From Paraburkholderia nodosa DSM 21604 (GTDB lineage Bacteria > Pseudomonadota > Gammaproteobacteria > Burkholderiales > Burkholderiaceae): DNA of 64,000 nt. This document shows positions 17,728 through 26,270 of the stretch, piece after piece. The first letter of the stretch is position 1; the number at the start of each line of letters is the position of its first letter. Below the pieces are notes generated by a model, which saw only the letters and a list, made by a program, of their open reading frames with translations, had not been told where the DNA came from and ran no database searches. The position numbers and the translations under genes are program-made. The stretch lies in the NCBI RefSeq assembly GCF_000519185.1, contig NZ_JAFA01000013.1:124001-188000 (forward strand), given 5' to 3'.

Positions 17728-18924
17728 TCAAGCGTAACGGCGCAGGCGCGAAGCGAATTCCTGCAGCGCCTTGATACCGCTTTGTTCAGCGCGATGGCAC
17801 CAATCCTGGAGCTGCGTGAGCAGTTGTTCGCGCGAGGCGCTCGAACGCTCCCAGATCGCGGCGAGTTCGTTACGCAGTTCGATGTACGTGCGCAGCTTCT
17901 GGCTGTTCGCGAAAATTTGCGGAAGCTGGCGCTTCTGCGGCTCGTTCAGGCTGGCTTCTTCCTTGTCGAACCACTTGCGCGCACCGCGCATGACCTTGTA
18001 CTTCTCGCGCTCGCCAACTTCCTTGAGGTGCGCGAGTTCCTGACGGTACGCGAGCTTCACGGCCTTGGCGTAACGCGCCATCACTTCGTAGCGATTGGAC
18101 AGCACGGCCTGCAGCGTTTCGTGGTCGGGCACCAGCTTGCCCTTGGTGAGGCGCGGCGTGGGCGCGACCTTCTTCACCTTGGCAAGGCCAACGGCCTGCA
18201 TCATGCGGATGTACATCCAGCCGATGTCGAACTCATACCACTTGTTCGAGAGCTTCGCGGAAGTCGCGAACGTGTGGTGGTTGTTGTGCAGCTCCTCGCC
18301 GCCGATGATGATGCCGAACGGCAGAAGGTTCGTGCTCGCGTCAGACGAATTGAAGTTGCGGTAGCCCCAGAAGTGGCCGAGGCCATTCACGACACCCGCC
18401 GCCCAGAACGGTATCCACGCCATCTGCACGGCCCACACGGTGAGGCCGACTGCGCCGAACAGCGCGACGTCGATCACCATCATGATGCTCACGCCGAGAA
18501 TGGGGTAGCGCGTGTAGACGTTACGCTCCATCCAGTCGTTGGGCGTGCCGTGGCTGAAGCGGCGCAGCGTTTCTTCGTTCTTCGCTTCGGTGCGATAGAG
18601 CTCGGCGCCTTCGAGCAGCACCTTCCAGATGCCGCGCGTTTGCGGGCTGTGCGGATCTTCTTCCGTTTCGCACTTGGCGTGGTGCTTGCGGTGGATCGCC
18701 GCCCACTGGCCCGTGAGCATGCCCGTGGTCATCCACAGCCAGAAGCGGAAAAAGTGGCTCGCAATGGGATGCAGGTCCAGCGCGCGGTGCGCCTGGCAGC
18801 GGTGCAGGTACACCGTCACGCCGATGATCGTGATGTGGGTGACCACCGCCGCGAACAGCACGATCTGCCACCACGAGAAATGGAGCACCCCGTGGGCGAG
18901 GAAATCAAGCAGGGAGTTCAACAA
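17728..18924 (-). CDS. membrane fatty acid (delta-9 type) desaturase with C-terminal extension
   Basis: A 398-residue diiron desaturase that introduces a double bond into acyl chains. All three His boxes are present: HRCQAH (41-46), HRKHH (78-82) and HNNHH (213-217), with H184 in GHFWGYRN. Four hydrophobic helices flank them. Residues about 260-398 are an extra soluble basic domain not needed for the fold, ending in WCHRAEQSGIKALQEF. The start codon is TTG at 18924 (followed by a second TTG) with AGG upstream. Likely role: membrane unsaturation. Confidence 0.88.
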   Translation of the reverse strand: MLNSLLDFLAHGVLHFSWWQIVLFAAVVTHITIIGVTVYLHRCQAHRALDLHPIASHFFRFWLWMTTGMLTGQWAAIHRKHHAKCETEEDPHSPQTRGIWKVLLEGAELYRTEAKNEETLRRFSHGTPNDWMERNVYTRYPILGVSIMMVIDVALFGAVGLTVWAVQMAWIPFWAAGVVNGLGHFWGYRNFNSSDASTNLLPFGIIIGGEELHNNHHTFATSAKLSNKWYEFDIGWMYIRMMQAVGLAKVKKVAPTPRLTKGKLVPDHETLQAVLSNRYEVMARYAKAVKLAYRQELAHLKEVGEREKYKVMRGARKWFDKEEASLNEPQKRQLPQIFANSQKLRTYIELRNELAAIWERSSASREQLLTQLQDWCHRAEQSGIKALQEFASRLRRYA

Positions 18925-19149
18925 GGCATTTACCTGTGAAGCGAAGCGCGTCGGCCTTTCAGCCAGGCGCCAGTGTCAAGAAAGTGAAAGCGACTAGATG
19001 CGGTTGGACGGCATTCTACTAGAACCGTTCCAAGTGTTTGTAACAAAGGGAGATTTTTTTCTTTAATGGTTACGGCGTCAACGTCTGAAGGGCGTTTCGA
19101 GGCGCTTTGCCGCACCCCAACTGGCCCTTTCCGTGATATCTGACCCCAT

Positions 19150-19351
19150 CTAGTCTTTCACCGCGATCCCATGTTCCGCGCTCTCTATCCAGAATCCTAG
19201 TTCGAGTTGCACGGCGTCGCCTGAAAATTCGATGCGATCCGGCGTTCGTCTGGAATCAGGTCTCGATGCCATACGTCATCCAGCCCTGAATACTGCCTGC
19301 GCTGATGATGTCGCCAATACGCAACGAGCGGCCGGCCAGCACGACGATCGT
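19150..19351 (-). pseudogene. remnant of an MscS-type mechanosensitive channel gene
   Basis: Two pieces of an MscS-like protein in different frames. The first (19351 to 19256) reads VVLAGRSLRIGDIISAG, matching the ERSLRIGD segment of the MscS beta-domain, and then meets a stop. The second (about 19240 to 19150) reads FSGDAVQLELGFWIESAEHG, matching the C-terminal domain strand that normally lies 100 or more residues later. The intervening part is missing. This is a deleted, frameshifted relic; homology is judged by eye. Confidence 0.55.
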
Positions 19352-19443
19352 GATGCGGCACGATCTACCGCACCCGCTATCGCGGACCGCCCGGCTTGTC
19401 CTGGCCGGACGGTCCCGCAAACGTCGCTCCTGCCGCGAGCGTC

Positions 19444-20835
19444 TTACTCCAGCGTAGCGTCCGGCTCGGCGGCTTCGCTGTCCTGCGCCTTCGCGATCGC
19501 GTCGGACGCCTCCTGCTCCGCTGCGGCTTCTTCGGGCGTGGTCTGCGCGCCGGCCGCCTTCGTCTTGGGCTTGGCTTCGCCGCGACGCTCCAGCACGGCG
19601 GCAAAGAAGCCGTCGGTGGCGTGGCGGTGCGGCCAGAGCGAGAGGTAGTCGCCCGTGTCGAGGCCCACGCGCTGCTCGGCCAGCACCTCGCGTGCGCTCA
19701 CCAGCACGAACTCGGGGTGCGCCTCGAGGAACTGCTTCACGACCGCTTCGTTCTCGGCTTCGAGAATGCTGCAGGTCGCGTAGACGAGACGGCCGCCGCG
19801 CTTGAGCAGGCGCGCCGCGCTCGTGAGAATCGAAAGCTGCTTGGGCGCGAGCTCGGCCACCGACTCCGGCGACTGGCGCCACTTGAGGTCGGGGTTGCGG
19901 CGCAGCGTGCCGAGGCCCGAGCACGGCGCATCCACGAGCACGCGGTCGATCTTGCCGATCAGGCGCTTGATCTTGGCGTCGTGCTCGCTGTCGATCAGCA
20001 CGGGATTGACGTTCGAGAGGCCGCTGCGCGCGAGGCGCGGCTTGAGCTTGGCCAGGCGCCGGTCGGACACGTCGAAGGCGTAGAGACGGCCCGTCGAACG
20101 CATCATCGCGCCGAGCGCCAGCGTCTTGCCGCCCGCGCCAGCGCAGAAGTCCACGACCATCTCGCCGCGGCGCGGCGCCAGCAGCGTGCACAACAGCTGG
20201 CTGCCCTCGTCCTGCACCTCGAACCAGCCGTTCTTGAACGCGTCGAGTTTCGTGAGCGCGGGCTTGCCCGTCACACGCACGCCGAACGGTGCAAACGGCG
20301 TTTCGCCGCCTTCGATGCCCGACTCGGACAGCGCGCGGATCAGCTCTTCGCGACTCGCCTTGATGGGATTGGCGCGCAGATCGAGCGGCGCCGGGTAGTT
20401 GAGCGCGGCGGCCAGTTGCGCGAGTTCGGCGGGCTCAAAGCGCGTTTCCAGCGCCTTCATGATCCACTCCGGCAGATTCAGCTGCACGCGCAGCGGCAGG
20501 CTCGTCGGGTCGATCTTCGCGACGTGCTCGAGCCAGGTGGCCTCGGCGTCCGATACGAACGGGCGGATCGCCGAGCGGCCTGCCGTCGCCATGAGGCCGA
20601 GCAGCGTGAGGCGGCGCGTCGGGCTGCCCGTGCCGCTTTCGGCCAGGTGCGCGAACTCCATGCGCCGGCGCAGCACCGCGAACACGGCTTCGGCAATCAC
20701 ACCGCGCTCGGCGTGGCCGAGCTTCGGATGCTCGCGGAAGAAGCGGCTCGTCACCGCGTCGGCCGGGCCCGTGAATTTGAGGACGTCGGCGAGCAACGTT
20801 TCGGTCTGTCCAATCAGAAATCCATGCAGTCTCAT
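19444..20835 (-). CDS. RsmB/NOP-family RNA m5C methyltransferase
   Basis: A 463-residue SAM-dependent RNA cytosine-5 methyltransferase. VDFCAGAGGKTLAL is SAM motif I, and DAPCSGLGTLRRNPDLKW holds the conserved catalytic-region Cys of motif IV. The second Cys is in VYATCSILEAENE, and DGFFAAVLER is the final strand. The last 45 residues are an Ala/Glu/Lys-rich tail outside the fold. It lacks the NusB-like N-terminal domain of true RsmB; residues 1-130 form a different helical region. It overlaps purN by four bases (ATGA), so translation is coupled. Confidence 0.88.
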   Translation of the reverse strand: MRLHGFLIGQTETLLADVLKFTGPADAVTSRFFREHPKLGHAERGVIAEAVFAVLRRRMEFAHLAESGTGSPTRRLTLLGLMATAGRSAIRPFVSDAEATWLEHVAKIDPTSLPLRVQLNLPEWIMKALETRFEPAELAQLAAALNYPAPLDLRANPIKASREELIRALSESGIEGGETPFAPFGVRVTGKPALTKLDAFKNGWFEVQDEGSQLLCTLLAPRRGEMVVDFCAGAGGKTLALGAMMRSTGRLYAFDVSDRRLAKLKPRLARSGLSNVNPVLIDSEHDAKIKRLIGKIDRVLVDAPCSGLGTLRRNPDLKWRQSPESVAELAPKQLSILTSAARLLKRGGRLVYATCSILEAENEAVVKQFLEAHPEFVLVSAREVLAEQRVGLDTGDYLSLWPHRHATDGFFAAVLERRGEAKPKTKAAGAQTTPEEAAAEQEASDAIAKAQDSEAAEPDATLE

Positions 20836-21491
20836 GCGCCCTCCCCGGCGGCTTGCGAGTCGTCAAAGAAGAGCCACTGTGGCTCGGCCGGCGTGAGCGT
20901 CACGCGTTCGCCGTCGAGCGCGAGGCGCCCTTCGACGAACCAGCGCACCGCGCGCGGATACATAAAATGTTCGGTCTTGAGCACGCGCGCGGCGAGCGCC
21001 GCGGCATCGTCGCCCGCGCGCACCGGAACCACCGCCTGCGCGACGATGGGGCCATGATCGAGCGTCGGCGTGACGAAATGCACCGTCGCGCCGTGCACGC
21101 GGCAGCCGGCGTCGAGCGCCTGCTGGTGCGTCTTGAGGCCCGGAAACATCGGCAGCAGCGAGGGATGGATATTAAGCATCCGACCCGCATAATGGCCGAC
21201 GAACGATTCGGTCAGCACGCGCATGAAGCCCGCCAGCACGACGAGGTCCGGCGCGTAGCCGTCGATGACTTGAGCGAGCGCCGCGTCGAAGCTGGCGCGA
21301 TCGGGAAACTGGCGGTGGTCGACCACCGCCGTGGCAATGCCATTCGAAGCCGCGAACGCGAGGCCCGCGGCGTCAGGACGGTTGGCAATCACGGCGGCGA
21401 TACGCGCGCCCCAAGCTTCCTGCGCGCAAGCGCGCACGATGGCTTCCATGTTGCTGCCCCGCCCCGAAATCAGGATGACGAGATTTTTCAT
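20832..21491 (-). CDS. purN: phosphoribosylglycinamide formyltransferase
   Basis: A 219-residue folate enzyme of purine synthesis that formylates GAR to FGAR using 10-formyl-THF. VILISGRGSNMEAIV is the GAR phosphate loop. NIHPSLLPMFPG holds the catalytic Asn and His, and VHFVTPTLDHGPIVAQ the catalytic Asp. There is no Shine-Dalgarno sequence; TAAAAT on the minus strand ends six bases before the ATG, so the mRNA may be nearly leaderless. It is first in the purN-rsmB-like operon. Confidence 0.94.
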   Translation of the reverse strand: MKNLVILISGRGSNMEAIVRACAQEAWGARIAAVIANRPDAAGLAFAASNGIATAVVDHRQFPDRASFDAALAQVIDGYAPDLVVLAGFMRVLTESFVGHYAGRMLNIHPSLLPMFPGLKTHQQALDAGCRVHGATVHFVTPTLDHGPIVAQAVVPVRAGDDAAALAARVLKTEHFMYPRAVRWFVEGRLALDGERVTLTPAEPQWLFFDDSQAAGEGA

Positions 21492-21557
21492 CCGCGGATT
21501 TTATCATCGGGGCGCCTGCCCAACGCTCGCGCGGCGGCGATCGTCGCCTCGTGCGTT

Positions 21558-21563
21558 TATAAT
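21558..21563 (+). promoter_or_regulatory. -10 box upstream of ribF
   Basis: A perfect TATAAT hexamer lies 117 bases before the ribF GTG in the divergent purN/ribF gap. No good -35 is visible at 17 bases. Confidence 0.45.
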
Positions 21564-21680
21564 CTTCTGTTTCGTCGCGGTCCTTGGGCCGCGAATGGCC
21601 AGGTCAGTCGGTCAGCCGTCGATCATTAGCACGCGTGCTGCGCCAGCGCGCTTTTCGAGGTTCCACCAGGTTCCGCTATC

Positions 21681-22676
21681 GTGAGAGTCTTCCGCGGTCT
21701 TCCCAATGCCGAAAGCCGCGCGCCCTGCGCGCTGACCATCGGCAATTTCGACGGTGTCCACCGCGGGCATCAGGCATTGCTCGCGCGCGTGCGCGCGGCA
21801 GCCGACGCGCGCGGCCTGCCCGTCTGCGTGATGACCTTCGAGCCGCATCCGCGCGAGTTTTTCAACCCGGCCAGCGCCCCGCCGCGCATCGCCATGCTGC
21901 GCGACAAGCTCGAAGCGCTGCGCGAGAACGGCGTGGACCGCGTCGTGGTCGAGCATTTCAACCACACGTTCGCGAGCCAGTCGCCCGAGGCGTTCGTCGA
22001 GCGCATCATCGTGGGCGGGCTGCACGCGCGCTGGATGATGATCGGCGACGACTTCCGCTATGGAGCGAAACGCGCGGGCGACTTCGCTTCGCTGCAGGCC
22101 GCGGGCGCGCAGCACGGCTTCGAAGTCGAGCAGATGGCGACTGTGGCCGACCCTTCGGGCGTGCGCATTTCCAGCTCCGCCGTGCGCGCGCAGCTGCACG
22201 CGGGCGACCTCGACGCCGCGCGCGCTTCGCTTGGCCGCGGCTATCACATCAGCGCGCACGTCACGCACGGCCTGAAGCTCGGGCGCGACCTGGGCTTCCC
22301 CACGATGAACCTGCTGATCGGCCACAAGCGGCCGGCGCTCAAGGGCATCTTCGTCGTGATGGTGCATGGCATCGCCGACCATCCGCTGCCGGGCGTCGCA
22401 AGCCTCGGCCTGCGCCCGACCGTGGACGACTCGGGTCGCGTGCTGCTCGAAGTGCATCTGCTCGACTGGCACGGCGACGCCTACGGCAAGCTCGTGCGCG
22501 TCGAGTTTCTCAAAAAACTGCGTGACGAGGAGAAGTTTCCCGACCTCGAAACGCTCACCGCCGCGATCGCCCGCGACGTGGCGAACACCCGCGCGTGGTT
22601 CGCCGCCGCGGGCGCAGACGTGGCCGGCGGCGCATCCACCGGCTTCGCCACCTCGGCCACCGACCGAATTAGGTGA
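21681..22676 (+). CDS. ribF: bifunctional riboflavin kinase/FAD synthetase
   Basis: A 331-residue enzyme that makes FMN and then FAD. The N-terminal adenylyltransferase domain has TIGNFDGVHRGHQALL. The C-terminal kinase domain has GRGYHISAHVTHGLKLGRDLGFPT, where N/T of the PTMN motif binds ATP. The GTG at 21681 is the only start that keeps the full N-terminal domain. It heads the ribF-ileS-lspA-coaBC gene run found in Burkholderia relatives. Confidence 0.94.
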   Translation: MRVFRGLPNAESRAPCALTIGNFDGVHRGHQALLARVRAAADARGLPVCVMTFEPHPREFFNPASAPPRIAMLRDKLEALRENGVDRVVVEHFNHTFASQSPEAFVERIIVGGLHARWMMIGDDFRYGAKRAGDFASLQAAGAQHGFEVEQMATVADPSGVRISSSAVRAQLHAGDLDAARASLGRGYHISAHVTHGLKLGRDLGFPTMNLLIGHKRPALKGIFVVMVHGIADHPLPGVASLGLRPTVDDSGRVLLEVHLLDWHGDAYGKLVRVEFLKKLRDEEKFPDLETLTAAIARDVANTRAWFAAAGADVAGGASTGFATSATDRIR

Positions 22677-22818
22677 CCCGCGGCCCGCCTGCGCGGGCTG
22701 CCCCCGCCCCCAGGCGCCGCGTGCACAAAGCACGGCATGCAGCGCCCGAGGCGACGGTTGCGCGGCATCGGCCGCAACGCTGACGCCATGCTTCCCCCGA
22801 ATTCCACGTGATCTCACC

Positions 22819-25668
22819 ATGAGCGACAAGAAAGCATCCTCCGGCAAGCCGCAGAAGTCCGAATCGAAGTACCCCGTCAACCTGCTCGACACCCCGTTCC
22901 CAATGCGCGGCGACCTGCCCAGGCGCGAGCCGCAATGGGTCAAGGAATGGGAAGAGAACCAGGTCTACGAGAAGATCCGCGCGGCTTCGAAGGGCCGCAA
23001 GAAGTTCATCCTGCACGACGGCCCGCCGTATGCGAACGGCGACATCCACCTCGGCCACGCGGTGAACAAGATCCTCAAGGACATGATCGTCAAGGCGCGC
23101 AATCTCGCGGGCTTCGACGCGGTCTACGTGCCGGGCTGGGACTGCCACGGCATGCCGATCGAAATCCAGATCGAAAAGCAGTTCGGCAAGTCGCTGCCCG
23201 CCCAGGAAGTGATGCAGAAGGCGCGCGAGTACGCGGCCGGCCAGATCGAGACGCAAAAGAAGGGCTTCAAGCGCCTGGGCGTGCTCGGCGACTGGAACAA
23301 CCCGTACAAGACGATGAACTTCGTGAACGAGGCCGGCGAGCTCCGCGCACTCGCGAAAATCATCGAAAAGGGTTATGTGTTCCGCGGCCTCAAGCCCGTG
23401 AACTGGTGCTTCGACTGCGGCTCGGCGCTCGCTGAGGCGGAAGTCGAGTACAAGGACAAGACCGACCCGACCATCGACGTGCTGTTCACGTTCGCGCAAC
23501 CCGCCGAAACGGCGGCCGCGTTCGGCCTGCCGGCGCTGCCGCGCGAGGAAGGCGGCATCGTGATCTGGACCACCACGCCCTGGACGATTCCGTCGAACCA
23601 GGCGCTGAACGTGCACCCGGAAGTCGACTATGCGCTCGTGGACACGCAACGCGGCCTGCTGATCCTCGCCGTCGAGCGCGTGGAAGCGTGCATGAAGGAG
23701 TTCGGCCTGACCGGCACGATCGTCGCCACGACGAAGGGCGAGAAGCTCTCGCTGCTGCGCTTCAATCACCCGCTCGCCTCGGCGCACCCGGGCTACAAGC
23801 GCACCTCGCCGATCTATCTCGGCGACTACGTCACGACCGACACCGGCACGGGCATCGTGCACTCGGCGCCCGCTTACGGCGTGGAAGACTTCGTGTCGTG
23901 CAAGGCGCACGGCATGGCGGATTCCGACATCATCAGCCCGGTGATGGGCGATGGCCGCTACATCGAGTCGCTGCCGCTGTTCGGCGGCCTCTCGATCTGG
24001 GCGGCGAACCCGAAGATCGTCGACGCACTCGACGCCGCCGGCACGCTCCTGCGCAGCGAGAAGTACCTGCACAGCTACATGCACTGCTGGCGCCACAAGA
24101 CGCCGATCATCTACCGCGCCACCTCGCAGTGGTTCGCGGGCATGGACGTGACGCCCACGGACGGCGGCAAGACGCTGCGCGAAACGGCGCTGGAAGGCAT
24201 CGAGGCGACGGCGTTCTACCCCTCGTGGGGCAAGCAGCGCCTGTATTCGATGATCGCCAACCGCCCGGACTGGACGCTCTCGCGCCAGCGCCAATGGGGT
24301 GTGCCGATGGCGTTCTTCGTGCACAAGGAAACCGGCGAGCTGCATCCGCGCACGCTGGAGCTGCTCGAGCAGGTCGCGCAGCGCGTGGAGAAAGAAGGCA
24401 TCGAAGCGTGGCAGAGGCTCGACCCGCGCGAGCTGCTCGGCGACGACGCCAATATGTACGAGAAGAACCGCGACACGCTCGACGTGTGGTTCGACTCGGG
24501 CACGACGCACTGGCACGTGCTGCGCGGCTCGCACAAGAACGAACTGCAGTTCCCGGCCGACCTGTACCTGGAAGGCTCGGACCAGCACCGCGGCTGGTTC
24601 CACTCGTCGCTGCTCACGGCGTCCATGCTCGACGGCCGCCCGCCCTACAACGCGCTGCTCACGCACGGCTTCACCGTGGACGGCGAAGGCCGCAAGATGT
24701 CGAAGTCGCTCGGCAACGGCGTCGATCCGCATGAAGTGGCGAACCGTCTGGGCGCCGAAATCATCCGTCTGTGGATCGCCTCGACCGACTACTCGGGCGA
24801 GCTGGCCATCTCGGAAGAAATCCTCAAGCGCGTGACGGAAGGCTATCGCCGCATCCGCAACACGCTGCGCTTCCTGCTCTCTAACCTCTCGGACTTCGAC
24901 TTCGAGAAGCACGCGCTGCCCGCGAGCGAATGGCTCGAGATCGACCGCTATGCCGTCGCGCTCACGCATACGCTGCAAAACGACGTGCTCGCCCACTACG
25001 ACCGCTACGAGTTCCACCCGGTGGTGGCCAAGCTCCAGACGTTCTGCTCGGAAGACCTGGGTGGCTTCTACCTCGACGTGCTGAAGGACCGCCTCTATAC
25101 GAGCGCAGCGGACTCGAAGGCCCGCCGCGGCGCGCAAACGGCGCTGCATCACATCACGCATAGCCTGTTGCGCATCCTCGCGCCGTTCCTTTCGTTCACG
25201 GCCGAAGAAGCGTGGAAGGTGTTCCAGCCGCAAAGCGAAACCATCTTCACCGAAACCTTCCACGCCTTCCCGGACGTCGAAGGCGCGCCGGAGCTGATCG
25301 CCAAGTGGACGCTGCTGCGCGAAGTGCGCGGCAACGTGACGAAGGCGCTCGAAGAGGCGCGTGTGGCGAACCAGATCGGTTCGTCGCTGCAGGCCGAAGT
25401 GCGCATTCTCGCGAGCGGCGCGCGCTACGAAGCGCTCGCCTCGCTCGGCGACGACCTGAAATTCGTGCTGATCACCTCGGCGGCGGAAATCGTGAAGGTC
25501 GATAGCGAAGCGGAGGAAGGCGTCGAAGTGGTCACCTCGAAGTACCTCAAGTGCGAGCGCTGCTGGCACTACCGCGAGGACGTGGGCGCGAACGCGGAGC
25601 ATCCGGGCCTGTGCGGCCGCTGTGTTGCGAATCTGTTCGGCGACGGTGAAAAACGGAGCGCGGCATAA
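22819..25668 (+). CDS. ileS: isoleucyl-tRNA synthetase
   Basis: A 949-residue class I synthetase. The HIGH-like motif is HLGH (77-80), and KMSKS is at 626-630. The editing domain lies between, with the WTTTPWTIPSNQAL threonine-rich site. The C-terminal zinc-binding region has CERCWHYREDVG...CGRCVANLF. It starts with MSDKKASSGKPQKSESKYPVN's first residue at 22819; upstream frame is ribF shadow. Its stop codon overlaps the lspA start by one base (TAATG). Confidence 0.96.
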   Translation: MSDKKASSGKPQKSESKYPVNLLDTPFPMRGDLPRREPQWVKEWEENQVYEKIRAASKGRKKFILHDGPPYANGDIHLGHAVNKILKDMIVKARNLAGFDAVYVPGWDCHGMPIEIQIEKQFGKSLPAQEVMQKAREYAAGQIETQKKGFKRLGVLGDWNNPYKTMNFVNEAGELRALAKIIEKGYVFRGLKPVNWCFDCGSALAEAEVEYKDKTDPTIDVLFTFAQPAETAAAFGLPALPREEGGIVIWTTTPWTIPSNQALNVHPEVDYALVDTQRGLLILAVERVEACMKEFGLTGTIVATTKGEKLSLLRFNHPLASAHPGYKRTSPIYLGDYVTTDTGTGIVHSAPAYGVEDFVSCKAHGMADSDIISPVMGDGRYIESLPLFGGLSIWAANPKIVDALDAAGTLLRSEKYLHSYMHCWRHKTPIIYRATSQWFAGMDVTPTDGGKTLRETALEGIEATAFYPSWGKQRLYSMIANRPDWTLSRQRQWGVPMAFFVHKETGELHPRTLELLEQVAQRVEKEGIEAWQRLDPRELLGDDANMYEKNRDTLDVWFDSGTTHWHVLRGSHKNELQFPADLYLEGSDQHRGWFHSSLLTASMLDGRPPYNALLTHGFTVDGEGRKMSKSLGNGVDPHEVANRLGAEIIRLWIASTDYSGELAISEEILKRVTEGYRRIRNTLRFLLSNLSDFDFEKHALPASEWLEIDRYAVALTHTLQNDVLAHYDRYEFHPVVAKLQTFCSEDLGGFYLDVLKDRLYTSAADSKARRGAQTALHHITHSLLRILAPFLSFTAEEAWKVFQPQSETIFTETFHAFPDVEGAPELIAKWTLLREVRGNVTKALEEARVANQIGSSLQAEVRILASGARYEALASLGDDLKFVLITSAAEIVKVDSEAEEGVEVVTSKYLKCERCWHYREDVGANAEHPGLCGRCVANLFGDGEKRSAA

Positions 25669-26183
25669 TGGCAAAAACCCTGCCGAAGCAGTCCAGGTCG
25701 AATGGCGCGGGCGGCACGCTCGCGCCGTGGCTGGGGGTCGCGGTGATCGTGATCCTCGCCGACCAGCTCACGAAAATCGCCATCAACAAGGTGTTCAGCT
25801 ACGGCGAAGGCCGCGTGATCACGCCGTTCTTCAACCTCGTGCTGGTCTACAACAAGGGCGCGGCGTTCAGCTTCCTGTCGGCTGCGGGCGGCTGGCAACG
25901 CTGGGCGTTCACGGCGCTCGGCGTGGTGGCGGCGCTCGTGATCTGCTATCTGCTCAAGCGACACGCCACGCAGAAGCTCTTCTGCACGGCGCTCGCGCTC
26001 ATCATGGGCGGCGCGCTCGGCAATGTGATCGACCGCCTGCTGTACGGCCACGTGATCGACTTTCTCGATTTCCACGTGGGCGGCTGGCACTGGCCGGCGT
26101 TCAACCTCGCCGATAGCGCGATCTGCATCGGCGCGGCGCTGCTGGTGTTCGACGAATTGCGGCGCGTGCGCGGCGCGCGCTGA
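25668..26183 (+). CDS. lspA: lipoprotein signal peptidase (signal peptidase II)
   Basis: A 171-residue inner-membrane aspartic protease with four helices that cleaves diacylated prolipoproteins. VYNKGAAFSFL, NVIDRLLYGHVIDFLDFH and FNLADSAICIGA hold the conserved Asn and the two catalytic Asp residues. Translationally coupled to ileS. Confidence 0.95.
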   Translation: MAKTLPKQSRSNGAGGTLAPWLGVAVIVILADQLTKIAINKVFSYGEGRVITPFFNLVLVYNKGAAFSFLSAAGGWQRWAFTALGVVAALVICYLLKRHATQKLFCTALALIMGGALGNVIDRLLYGHVIDFLDFHVGGWHWPAFNLADSAICIGAALLVFDELRRVRGAR

Positions 26184-26214
26184 GTGTGCGGGCTGCACCG
26201 CGCAACTTCGTTAC

Positions 26215-26256
26215 GTGGGACCCGAGTCAGGCGCTAAAGCGCCAACTCTGGTCGAC
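26215..26256. repeat. dispersed palindromic repeat, copy 2 (lspA-coaBC gap)
   Basis: Same element as at 7197-7237, in the same orientation relative to the downstream gene: palindromic arms around GGCGCTAAAGCGCC, ending GTCGAC, followed by AAAGGAG that serves the coaBC start. Confidence 0.8.
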
Positions 26257-26270
26257 AAAGGAGCTGTGAC

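Noticed and set aside
18925..19140. 61-codon minus-strand frame upstream of the desaturase
   Set aside because: No ribosome binding site, and the region more likely holds the desaturase promoter.
22669..25674. 1001-codon minus-strand frame opposite ileS
   Set aside because: Antisense shadow caused by high GC3; ileS has all synthetase motifs.
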